Shown here: piece by piece, positions 45,123-56,600 of the stretch | Position numbering within the stretch: position 1 is the stretch's first letter | Layout: each line of letters opens with the position of its first letter | Origin: Rhizodiscina lignyota | Lineage: Eukaryota; Ascomycota; Dothideomycetes; Aulographales; Rhizodiscinaceae | NCBI GenBank assembly: GCA_010015805.1 | Contig: ML978129.1 | Span: 496,001-560,000, forward strand | Reading direction: 5' to 3' | Length of the DNA stretch: 64,000 nt | The notes under the pieces: generated by a model | The model's database searches: none | The model's input: the letters and a program-made list of their open reading frames with translations, nothing else | What the model was told of the DNA's origin: nothing | Position numbers and translations under genes: made by a program

Positions 45123-48100
45123 ATGGTGCGCCTGCGGGAAATCCCTCGAACTGCCACCTTTGCGTGGTCAACTGGAGCAGCTCCTCCGCTGCTCGCGACG
45201 GGCACACGAGCCGGAGCAGTAGATGCGGATTTCTCGAACGAGACCCAGCTGGAACTATGGGACCTTGATTTGGGAAACGCATCACAGGCGGGAGAACTTA
45301 AACCTGTTGGAAACATCAGCATCGATTCAAGGTAAGCTGGCCTTTGTTTGCCTTGGGCATCAGTTCCTTTGTATTATAGCCATTAAGCATTGCTGATTGA
45401 GGTACACGACAGGTTTCATGATCTAGCATGGAGCGAACCCAGCGACGAACATCCAAGAGGCATAGTGGCCGGAGCTCTTGAGAGCGGGGCTGTAGATTTA
45501 TGGGATGCAGAGAAACTGGGCAGTGATTCAAGGTATGTGGATCGACAAACTTGGGATATTTGGACCTGATAACTTGCAGCAACTCTCATTTCTCGCGCCT
45601 CTCCAAACACAGCGGTGCGGCTAAAGCGCTCCAATTCAATCCCTTCAGACCAGAGCTGCTCGCAAGTTCGGGAGCGAAAGGCGAGCTCTACATCACCGAC
45701 CTCAACAACGTTGCCAGTCCCTTCCGCCTTGGAACTTCTGCAGCTCGAGCAGATGACTTCGACGCACTCGATTGGAACAAGAAGGTGCCACATATCCTCG
45801 TTACAGGCAGCAGTGGTGGTTTCGTAACGGTTTGGGATGTGAAGGCGAAGAAAGAGAGTCTTACACTGAACAACCAAGGGAGAAAGGCTGTCAGCGCTGT
45901 GGCGTGGGATCCAGACATCCCAACAAGACTGGTCACTGCGATTCCAAACGACCAAGACCCTCTCATATTGATGTGGGATCTGAGGAATTCAAACGCACCA
46001 GAAAAAATACTAAGAGGTCATGATCAGGGAGTGTTATCCTTGTCATGGTGTCAGCAGGATAGCGATTTGTTGCTGTCTTGCGGCAAAGACAATAGAACAA
46101 TTTGCTGGAATCCCCACACTGGCCAAGCCCTAGGAGAATTTCCAGTCGTCACAAACTGGACCTTCCAAACAAGATGGAATCCGCATAATCCGAACTTCCT
46201 GGCAACCGCCTCATTCGACGGCAAAATTTCTGTCCAGACGATACAGAATACCAACCCTGAGGCTAGCAAGGCGGACTCGTCGGCTGCTGCGCAGTCTCTG
46301 GATGGGGAGGATTTCTTTGCCAAGGCACAAGTGCAGCCACAGGGTGCCACATTCACCTTGCCCCAGGCTCCGAAGTGGCTGGAGAGGCCAACGGGCGTGT
46401 CATTTGGGTTTGGAGGAAAAGTTGTCAAATTCGGCCTCGAGAAGGACTCTCGAAAATCGAAGATTAGCATCTCTACCTTCGCTGTGGATTCTTCTGTTGG
46501 TAGTGCCTCCGAGCACTTTGAAGAGGCTCTGCAGAAGGGCGATCTTGCAGCGATCTGCGAAAACAAGATTGCAGATGCAAAGACTGAAGAAGAGAAGGCA
46601 GATTGGAGGGTCATCGAAACTCTGATGTCAGACCAGCCACGCAAAAAGCTTATGGAGTATCTCGGCATCTCGAATGAAGACGCAGCGGCCAATGGAGAAG
46701 TGGTTGGAGACTCTACTGCCCAGACGAACGGCGCCAAGGATAGCGGATCATTCTTCGATAATGCAGGCACAAGCGATAATTTCCTCTCTGATCTTGCTTC
46801 GTCGAAAGGGGCGAAGACGAATAACCCCTTCCAGATCTTCACTGGGAGCGAATCGGAGGCGGATCAAAACATCACACGTGCTCTTATGCTCGGTTCCTTC
46901 GACAAAGCCCTCGACATCTGTCTGAAGGAGGACCGGATGTCCGACGCTTTCATGATTGCCATCTGCGGCGGCCAGAAATGCATCGACAAGGCACAAGCTG
47001 CCTACTTTAAGCGCAAGGGTGACGGACCCAACTATCTCCGGCTATTGGCCTCTGTAGTCGGCAAGAACTTGTGGGACTTCGTTTATAACGCAGATTTGAA
47101 GAACTGGAAGGAGGTCATGGCAACATTATGTACCTTTGCTGATGAGTCAGAGTTCTCGGATTTGTGTGAAGCTCTTGGTGACCGGTTGGAGGAGCTGGTA
47201 CAAGAGGGATCGGAGAAAAGCACGGACAGAAAAGATGCCACATTTTGCTACCTGGCTGGTTCAAAATTGGAAAAAGTCGTTGGTAACTGGGCTCAAGAGC
47301 TAGAGGAGGATGAGAATGCGGGAGTGGAGGCTGAAGAGGGTGACTCGAGCTTCTCAATCCATGCAAGATCTCTTCAAAACTTCATTGAAAAGGTCACAAT
47401 CTTCCGGCAGGCAACAAACTTTAAGGACTCCGAGCAGCAGCTCACCTCTGACTGGAAACTCGCTCCACTTTATGCGAAGTACACCGAGTACGCTGATGTT
47501 GCTGCCTCGCATGGTCAATTGCAGATTGCAGAAAAGTACTTGGATTTACTACCTGTGCAATATCCCGCCGCAGAGGTTGCGAGGAATCGGGTCAAGCAAG
47601 CGACGCGAAAGACCGCGCCCCAGGTGGCTCAGAGACAACCAGCTCTCACTGGAGTGGGAGCTCAGCGCAGCCAGCGCGTTGTACCTGCATATCATTCCAT
47701 ACAGACGCCATCTGTTCCAACACCAGCTTCAGCGACCGCATCAGCTTCTCCATACGCACCAGCTGGCATACCTGCACCAACGCAGCCGGCTACATCACCG
47801 TACGCGCCGGCAGGAGCCAGTCCTTATGCTCCAAGCGGATATCAACCAACTCAACAAGGCTACCAGCCTCCTGGTGTCGGCATTCCGCAGCCTCAGTATG
47901 GAGTGGGCTATCAACAGCCGCAGCAAGGTCTTCCTCCGCCACCTCGTGCTTTCTCCTCTTCTCCTGCTGTACCACCTCCTTCCAAAGTGTCGAATCTCAC
48001 AGCTTGGAACGATACGCCGGACTTTGGTAGCAAACCTGCCTCAAGGAGAGGTACTCCTGGCTTGGGTGGGGCTGCAATCACCTCCCCATTCCCAAATGCT

Positions 48101-49165
48101 CAACCCTCACCTCAACCTGGGCCACCGGTTGCAGCTCCATATTCTATACAGCAGAGGGCCACGCCTCCTCTTGCGCCGCCTCCCCGTGGGCCTCCCAGGG
48201 TTACATCTCCACCAACCGCTGGCTCTCCTCTGAGTACTCCCACGTCTGCAGCGAACGTCTACGCTCCGCAGCATACTCAAGCATTCCAGCCCAATGCTCC
48301 TCCACCGACTATCCCTCGTGGAACATCGCCTTACAACCCTCCTCCTAGTACAGGACCTCCCACCAACCGTTATGCTCCTGCTCCTGGATCCCAGCCTACT
48401 CCTTTCCAGCCTCCTTCATTGATGGGTCCACCGTCCCGTCAAGTTGCGCCTCCACCAAATCCATATTCCATGCAACCACCTAGTGCATACAACCCCATAG
48501 CATCTCCACCTGCACAGACCATGAGTCAAGGCCCCCCACCATCGACAATGCAAGGGCCCCCTCGTGCTGGGCCACCTCAAGGACCGCCGCAGGGCCCTCC
48601 AAAGAACAGTCCGTACGCAGCAGCTCCGCCACTATCGACACCAACACCCGAACCTGAAACGCGATCGGCACCTCCACCCAGGTCCGAGAAGCCACAACCT
48701 AAATACCGTAAGTCATACCTTTTTGCTTTACCTCAAGCTCTCTAGGCTGACTTTGACTGATGTAGCATCTGGCGATCGTTCTCACATTGGTCCCGACGCT
48801 CAACCCGTCTTTGAGATGTTCAACGCGGAGATGCAGCGCGTTAAAGGCCGAGCACCGGCGGCATTCAAGGCACAGGTGATGGACACAGAGAAACGACTGA
48901 ACATCCTGTTTGATCAGCTCAACGAAGGTGATGTGCTGAAGCCAGAGACGATGCGGGACCTGAGCGATATTGCCGACAAGTTCAGGGGAAGGGATTGGGA
49001 TACGGCATCGCAGGTTTTGACAGCCTTGATGCAAGGAGGAACTGAGCCCAGTGGCACAGTGTGGCTGGTAAGCAATCATCAGCAATGGCTGATAACTGCA
49101 ACTAATGTGAGAGATAGGTTGGCGTCAAGAGGCTCCTCGCGATGGGCAAGGCTACTCCGAATTAA
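45123..49165 (+). CDS. SEC31: COPII outer coat protein Sec31
   Basis: Five exons (45123-45331, 45413-45532, 45580-48707, 48766-49067, 49118-49165) give 1268 residues, typical of Sec31. The N-terminal seven-blade WD40 propeller ([55 protein letters not shown]) covers 1-340. The alpha-solenoid follows (about 370-770), including FKVA-like [20 protein letters not shown] long Pro/Gln/Tyr-rich linker (about 790-1150), with repeated SPYAPAG units, is where Sec31 contacts Sec23-Sar1. The last 110 residues form the helical C-terminal domain ([20 protein letters not shown]). It builds the cage of vesicles leaving the endoplasmic reticulum. The last exon adds [15 protein letters not shown]. Confidence 0.95.
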
Positions 49166-49363
49166 GCTTAGGATAGGGGCGTTGGTTGTTGATGGCATTT
49201 CAGACTTGGAGTCTCTGGGCTGCAAACACGCGATTATCATGAAAGTCGGGGTTAGAAACGAGGCGTATGCTCTCATGCAGTTATCGGGACAGCGTCAAAA
49301 GTGTATTGAGAGGGTGATGCTTCGAGGTCATGGTGCAAAGAACATGTTCATGAAATACATTCT

Positions 49364-49837
49364 CTATTCGCTGAAGAAGAACAACTCGTCCGCTTCTCCC
49401 ATGATCGCTCGGTACTTTCTCTCGCCTGGCTTAGCGTCATGTCTGTCCTCTGTATAGAAGCTGTGAAACTTGTATTCGACCTCCCCTTCGCTTGCCTCGA
49501 CTACCCCGTCACCATCCAGATCGTCTCCGCCCACGAACCACCGTACGAATATGTACCCTCCATTGCTCTTCCCCAGCCTGACCTTGCCGAAGATGAGGAC
49601 ACCGTAAGCAACTTTTCCAGCACGCACCGCAACGATATCGTCGGAATCGAATGCTGTCAGATCGACATCGGAGAGTGCGGCGACATCCTGGAAGTATTCA
49701 GGTTCGTGCTTATCGTGATCGTGGCGGAGGTGGATGAGCTGATGCTTGATCTCGGGCAGCAGAGCTGTGAACGACTTGGTTGCGGCGGGCTTGGGAGGAT
49801 GAGACGCACTGAGCTCGCATGTCTCTGCGTCTGCCAT
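49364..49837 (-). CDS. Conserved-looking hypothetical protein, 157 residues
   Basis: Single exon, no recognised family. The first 25 residues are Ala/Pro/Ser-rich; then a helix-like LLPEIKHQLIHLRHDHDKHE and strands VAYGVLIFGKVRLG, GGYIFVRWFVGG, VEYKFHSFYTEDR, ending EADELFFFSE. The alternating hydrophobic pattern suggests a compact, soluble beta-sheet domain. No leader or membrane helix is present. It lies tail-to-tail with SEC31, 198 bases away. The composition is protein-like and regular through to the stop, which is why I accept it. Confidence 0.6.
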   Translation of the reverse strand: MADAETCELSASHPPKPAATKSFTALLPEIKHQLIHLRHDHDKHEPEYFQDVAALSDVDLTAFDSDDIVAVRAGKVAYGVLIFGKVRLGKSNGGYIFVRWFVGGDDLDGDGVVEASEGEVEYKFHSFYTEDRHDAKPGERKYRAIMGEADELFFFSE

Positions 49838-50729
49838 TTCGAGGTCCCGATTCTGAAAGGATTGCGAGTAGGTTCGATATGGGAGCTCGAAATTACAATT
49901 CTAAGGTCGCGCTCGACGTTCGAAGGAACAAGTCGTCATAGCTGTGCCTTGGTTTCAGCTGCTCCTAACATAGCCTTGTCATAGGATTTCCATGCCCAGA
50001 CTAAGCAGCTAGGACTTTTGTCGCATAATTCTGCCAAGTTCAGGGAGGCTTGTAGTCCATTCGAAACGTGGTGCAACAACGCGTTTGACAGTCACCGAAG
50101 GCAGCTCAACTACAACTCTAGCATTTATTTACTTTCAGTCTCTTTAAAGTAGCCATATGTACTCGGTGCCATCTTGACATTATAAAGATGCCAGAGACAG
50201 GACCTGGGTGTGGATCGAGATCTCCGGCGCATTGCAAGTTTCAAGTTGTGGTGGACTTGGTGCTATGCACGTAGACCATTGGACGACACCAGCCACCGTA
50301 ATTGGCTGCACATGCTGTCAACACGGCTGAGATAAATGGGCATCTGGCCTAGGCCTCAGGAGAGAACAACAAAGAATAAATTTGGCCGTGAACCTCGGAC
50401 GAAAGTAGCAGTGCAAGACTGTGTTGAAGTGGCATTAGGTACAGACAAAAGTTTGCGGAGCTGTCTATTCTATGGACACGAGCTCACTCTCTGCATTCTC
50501 CATGCTCCGATCACATGCCACCATCCCTCTGTGAATATAGCTTCTGCCGGTAGCGTGGAATTGGCTGATAGGGCAAGATGATTATGATGTGTTGAGGACA
50601 CTTCGACATCAGGAGCGTGTCATGTTTAAACTCTCATCCTCGTCGATACTGATTCCAATCGGCATTTCCACTCCCCCTGCTCTCGGCATCTTCAGAGAGA
50701 ATACTTGATTCCTTTAAGACTCTTCTAGT
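49838..50729. other. Intergenic region of 0.9 kb, no gene seen
   Basis: It lies between the start of the 157-residue orphan and the 3' end of PAC10. No coding or repeat signal was recognised. Confidence 0.35.
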
Positions 50730-51594
50730 TCAATCATTCGATAAAGCTTTTGAGGTTGCACCGCCCTGCTCATTCCTCTCCTTTCGGCGCTGTTGGACGT
50801 CCCAATTATACACTCTAGCCGTTGCAACTTCCATGGTCTGTCGAGCGTCAGAAATTGCTCCAGTTCAGTTACAGACAACGACAAACCGTTATTTGCTCCC
50901 GTAAGAAGTCGAGGTCTTCGTCGCAGTTTGACAGACTCTCCTCGGCAGCGCTCAGTTTGGACTCGAGCAATGACTCGGCTTCGTCGAGAGGATAAGAGAG
51001 CATGACATTCGCCTGCAGACCAATCAGCATTATGGCCTCAGAGTCGCTCAGGCCTAACATACCCCAAGCCATAGGTATACCTCCTCTGTCGGCGGTACCA
51101 TGGCCTTCGCATACAAGGTATCGTTAAGTTCAAACGTCGTCTCTAAGGGCTCGGAGTCCGGCTATCGACTCGCAATCAGCATCCCAGCACGGCATCAACA
51201 TCCTCTAGTATCCTAACCTGTCGAGCCTTGAAGAAGCGAACAGTCTCCAACGTCTTCGAGATGTCCGGGATCTTCTCTCGGAGGCCTTGGGCCCGTCGCT
51301 GGGTGTTGACTTGCATGAATTGGTACTTGCTGAACACGGCGGGTCAGAAAGGGCACTGCCGGCAGCGTGGGAATTGGACACCCACGATATCATCTCCTGG
51401 AAGCTCTTGAGGGTCCCCTCGACTTCGGCGCGTGAAGCGACATAGTCCTCGACTTTATCGACGAACGGCGCGAGTGGGATGCCTCGAGGGTTGGTAGGAG
51501 CGCTTTTACTGCAACAGAAGCTCCTGTTAGCTGGTGTAGAAGCACAATGCAGCTGCTGGAATGCTCACTCTCCATCTTTGGCCAGCGTCGCCAT
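50730..51594 (-). CDS. PAC10: Prefoldin subunit 3 (Pac10/VBP1)
   Basis: Six exons join in phase to 197 residues, the length of yeast Pac10. The order is MATLAKDG, then KSAPTNPRGIPLAPFVDKVEDYV, KYQFMQVNTQRRAQGLREKI, FELNDTLYAKAMVPPTEEVYLWLG, ANVMLSYPLDEAESLLESKL, and TMEVATARVYNWDVQQRR before the stop at 50730. The two outer parts are long coiled-coil helices, and the middle gives the beta hairpins of an alpha-class prefoldin subunit. Prefoldin passes unfolded actin and tubulin to the chaperonin CCT in the cytosol. The start at 51594 follows the family; introns of about 55-130 bases separate the exons. A duplicated 54-bp unit lies 130 bases upstream. Confidence 0.92.
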
Positions 51595-53616
51595 TTGCGG
51601 TGGTAAATCGGCGTCGAACTAAAATTGCAGGTCGGGCACAAGAAAATGCGCTGACGTACTTTGGTGGGTGAACGCGGAAATCTGGGGAAAGCTCACTAGC
51701 TGCCTTGGGACAAAAGATGTCACGTTGGAGGCGCGGCTACGCTAGAAGCGTATATAATTACCACTCGCTAGGGCTATTTTGGAGGCGCGGCTACGCTAAA
51801 AGCGTATATCATTACCACTCGCTAGGGCTATTTTGGAGATTCAAACACGCGTTACTTGGCACTAGCGTAATAGACACAGCGTCTCATTGGTTCGCGTATT
51901 GCCCGTGTTTGCTCGCGTCTTCTCGGACTTTGGCCAAAGCTGGTACGTTGCACTCTAACGCAGTGATGGACTTATTGATAAGATAAAGTGCGGCAACTGC
52001 TGTCGAGATAGCGTCAAAACTGCTCCGGGCCTCTGAATGGCTCGCTGTCCCCTGTCTCATCACCACCAATCGAGCCCGTCCCGTCTCTCGCCAGGCACAC
52101 AGACGGCTTGCCCGCTTTATTTAGCCACAGTCATGACGTGATTGAGCCGAACTTTATTCAAACCTCGAATGCGTATGCACAACTCCCTCTGCACAGACGA
52201 TGCGCAAGCAAAGCGGCGCTTTTTACCTTTTGGCTGATTCTCTGTCAGGCAACGATGCTGCATCCCACCCACTGTCCGACTCTGCACGTGGATAAGGTAC
52301 CAAGCTCCTTTACGAGCACGTTATCCTCGTCCAGCCTTGGATGGCCGTTGCTATCGCATTTCCCCTGTCCACTGTCCCTGCCGTACCATTGGCGCCCCTG
52401 TCGCTATCCGTACACCGTCATGCACAATCAGCTTGTGCAGTGGCCCACTCGTGCCTCAATCCTGCGGGCCTCCGTGCCCCGTGCACTTCAATAAATCCCC
52501 CTCGCGCTCGATAAAGCCAGTTTCCGGAAGCTTTCCTAAAGATCTCACTGGCATCGGGAAACGGGATGAGTAACAGAACAAGCATCTTGGACTGCTTGGC
52601 CTCTCGCATCCCGCATTAGTGCGGATCTCGCAACGACCCACTCCCCCAAACCTCCCTTCGGACCTCCGATCGTGCATCTGGCGAGCAGGCGCTACAGCGT
52701 GACCGGTCAATTGATTGCCAGGGGCCAGGGCCATATCGATTCTGAAGCGCGAAGATCAGCCCCAGTCCGCCATTCACGAGGGAGGTGCATATTGGACTTG
52801 GCTCCGGGAGGGCTTCAAGTACAACCCTGCTCATGCAATTCCCCGAGCGACGGCGTGTGTGCATGAAAATCAATAGCGCCAAAACGGTGGTCGTCGTGCC
52901 TTGATCGTCGGCGCTCCTCCTCGGACGCCAATCTGATAATGCACCCTACGGGTTATCTTTAGGCACGTTCGCATCGCCGTATCTTGACTCGTACATGTCC
53001 TCACTTCTCGATATGGTTTATCAGCACGCGGTGGCTGCTGCTGTCCCGTCAAGCCCTGCAAAGCCGTCGCTAGAGCCATGCAAGGTGCGGAGATTAGACG
53101 CAGATCAGTTGTGGACCGTCTGAGGGACCATGACATAGGCGGCTCCCCATATGCAATTGCTAGTTCTGGACTAACGATTGTGGTGGAGGGCGGAGAAAGG
53201 GCTTGTGTCTAGAGTACCAAGTCACAGCAAGCGCTTGGGTTCAATTTGCCAAATCCCCCATCTCTAGCTGCAGCAATCACATGCATCGAAGACGGTATTG
53301 GATGTTTGGAACCGTTTTGTGAAGAACGTAATGTATTACCCAGTTTTATTTACAAGACATTGTGAAGACTACAGAGTTTCGTGTATGGTAGAAGCAGAGA
53401 GGCACCACTCCCTCCGCCTCACCGAGTATGTGATGTCGAAATCCTAGCTGTGAGTCTGTTGGGCAGAAAGTAAGGGAGTGTCATTAAAACAGACGTAAAA
53501 AGAGCACCAATCTATTCCCGTCCGGCAATAAATCCAAAGACCAACACCAACCCGCCAGTAGAGCAAGAATAATGAAACAGTTAGGCGTTGACAGTCTAGC
53601 ATAGCATAGTATGCAG
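51595..53616. other. Gene-free region of 2.0 kb between PAC10 and the PKS 3' end
   Basis: It holds the PAC10 promoter with the duplicated 54-bp unit. No gene was recognised in 51.85-53.6 kb; frames there are short, overlapping and low in family likeness. It ends in the 3' untranslated region of the PKS. Confidence 0.4.
51727..51834. repeat. Tandem duplication of a 54-bp unit with palindromes
   Basis: Copies at 51727-51780 and 51781-51834 differ at only two positions. Each holds a palindrome TACGCT-NNN-AGCGTA (51738-51752 and 51792-51806), and a further AGCGTA half-site follows at 51864-51869. The block starts 133 bases upstream of the PAC10 ATG. Confidence 0.9.
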
Positions 53617-56600
53617 TTACAATCCAGCACCACGCTTGATGAGGTCGCCAAGCATCTTTGCCTGTGATGTATATTAGCTTTGGCTCAATTGCTGTAGAGA
53701 AGCGATGCAACTTACGTTCTCATCCCTCATCATTGTGAAGTGGTTTCCAGGCATGGAAGCACATTGGATGGCCTTGTCGTTGAGAAGACCACCAGGTCCG
53801 CCCCAGCCGTTGTGACCAAAGTCAGTCCTGTTGGTCAACAACCAGGTCATGGGAGCGGTCTCTGGGCCGTCATCACCGGGAGGGATCTGAGGGCCGTTGG
53901 GGTCTCCGCAGATACCGTCCTGTGCCCAAATGCAGAAGGTCTTGGGGCCTTGTCCCTCTGGGAATGGCAGAGCCTCGTACTTGCCGAGAGATCCAACGGT
54001 AGCACGGAAGTGAGGCAAGATCCAGTCTGGAAGAGCGCCCTTGCCGGTACCAAGCATACCGATAGAGCCAAGGAATGCGTGCAGACGGGGTGGGATAGGC
54101 TCCTGAGCCATGACTGGGTTGGGAGCGTCGATGAGGATGAGACGCTCGACCTCATCACCCATAGCAGTCAACTGGTAGGCGACCTCATAGGCCATCACAC
54201 CACCAGCAGACCATCCACCAATGGTGTAAGGACCTTCAGGCTGACGACGCTTGATCTCCTTGATGTAGATAGCGCAGACACCATCAACACCACACTGCCA
54301 GTTTGTGGCCTCCTTCATGTACGGGCAGTTCAGACCGTAGACAGCGAGATCACTGCTCATGTTGGGGATGAACATGTAAGAAGCAGCAGATCCAGAGCCG
54401 TCAGGCAGCAGGAAGAGCTTCTTCGTGGCGATCTTGGCGTTACCCTGAAGAAGGATGGATGAGGCGTTTGGGAGACCAGAGATGTCCTTGGAGAAAGGCT
54501 TCAACTTCCTGCTGACCTGGGACAGCTGAGGGGACTTGGATGGCTTGGTCGCTTTTGAAGACACCTTAGCCTGCTCGGCAGCCTTGGGGCGCATACCGAG
54601 AGCATTCTCGATCTCTTCGATCGTGTTGTTGGTAATCAGGAACTCGGATGGAAGGTCGATACCAGTCTGCTCGCGGAGGGCACCGAGGATGGTCAAGCTC
54701 ATGAGCGAGTCCATACCCATTTCAGAGAGTTCTGCCTTGTCTGTGATCTCAGAAACGTCGACACCCATCTCCTCAGCGACAACACGGCGTGCTACGCTGG
54801 GTCCAGAAGATGATGCAGTGGCAGTGACAGTGACCTCAACCTCGACAGGCCTCTTGCCAGAGAGACTGGGGGCAGAGCTGGGGGCAGATGAAGCAGGTGT
54901 GGAGACCTCGTCATCATCATCGGCCACTTCAGAAGAGTCGTCTTCAGAATCAGCCTCGTCAGCAGCTGGAGCATCGCCGTCGTATTGATTGAAGAACTTC
55001 TTCATTTCTCCGACAGTCGGGTTGTCAGTGAACAAAGAGGAGCTGATTTCCAGGTTGAGATCCTCGCGGAACTTGGCGGAGATGGTGAGCGACATGAGGG
55101 AGTCGACACCGAGGTTCTCAAATGCGGCCTCATCGACGAGCTCGGACATGTCGACATCGGTCTCAGAGGCAATGATCTTCATCACGCGAGAGGTGATGGA
55201 GCTTCCACCTGCAGCCTTGGGAGCCTTCACAGCCTTTGGCTTAGGAGCAGCCTTGACCTTTGGAGCTGGACGGCTGGTCTTAACTGGAGCCGCAGCCTTG
55301 ACAGGAGCGGATGCCTTGGGAGCGAGAACAGCCTTTACAGGAGCGGCGGCAGGCTTGCCAGCAGCCTTGTTCCTCAAAGTGGGAGGGACAAGGACATCCA
55401 TGGCCTTGCGCGGGACGCCCTGGAACTTGAGGCCTTCGACGAGACCGATAATCTCCTCGCCCTCGAAGATGTAAACGTCACCCATGGAGACATTGTTGGG
55501 CTGGGGCTGCATGCGGACATAGGAGCGGTACTCCTTGTCAGCAGAGACCTCGCGAGCAAGCTTGATGGACTTCCAGCCGTGGGAGATGTAAGTTGTCTGG
55601 CTGGAGTCGACCAAGTCTGTGCCGTTGACAATGAAGCCGGAGATGTGGGCAAGGGAATCGATCCAGTACGGGGCGCAGAAGAACTTGCCATCGGCTTCCG
55701 TGGTCTGGAACTTTATCTTCGCGGTAGCCTCAGTCTGCTGGCCGTCAAGAATGACTTCCTCCATACCACGGTATGCGGGAGCATAAGTGACAAGGGCCTT
55801 GAACAGCTTGTAGGCCATACCACGGAGGACCTTGTGAGCAGCACCAGTCTGGAGCTTCTGCTTGAGGAGGTCAACCTGGGTTTGGACCATGAAGGCGTTC
55901 TTGTTCCAAGACTGGAGCCAAGCCTCCTTGTCCTCGTACTTGACGAGACCGTGGCCGTGTTCAGCCATCAGCTTGCCATCAGGAGTGACGGTGCGGAACT
56001 TGAGGTGGACTTCACCTGCTTCCATATCGGCATGAGCCTCGATCTGGAAGTGCTGGCCTTCAGGTGGCGGCGGGATAGCAGCAACAAGAGGCTTGTGGAC
56101 CTCCATATCGCAAACGTCCAGACCTGGGGTCTCTGTGCCAGGGCGGAGCTGCTGCCAGAGATAGTCGGCAATGGTCATAGCCTGATCAGCATAGAGAGAG
56201 CTGGGGCAGAGCGGGGCATCGTTGACGACGTGACCAGAGACAGCCTTGTGAAGCTTCTCGTCAGCCAGGTCGGACTGAACAATGACGCTGCCGCTGTTGG
56301 CATGGAGCTCCTCGAATACAATGCGCTGGCAAGATGTCGTAGAGAGCTTGGACTTGAGAGGCATGACTGGAGCAGGAGCTGCAACCGGGGCCGGCGCAAC
56401 TGGAGCCTCACCCTTGGTCAAAGTCCAGTTGTTGTGGTAATCAAGCCAGTACCTCTTGTTGTCGAAAGAGTACGTCGGAAGATGGTACAGCTCGTGAGCA
56501 TCGTTGAACTCACGGTGGTACTCGTTGAAGTCCACGGCAACACCAGCAAGGTAAAGAGTGACCAAGCTGTTGGACAGAGTCTTCCAAGGGTCCTCGTTGC

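Noticed and set aside
52108-52882. Several 80-130 codon frames on both strands between PAC10 and the PKS
   Set aside because: They overlap one another, show no motifs, and do not join into any longer model across plausible introns.
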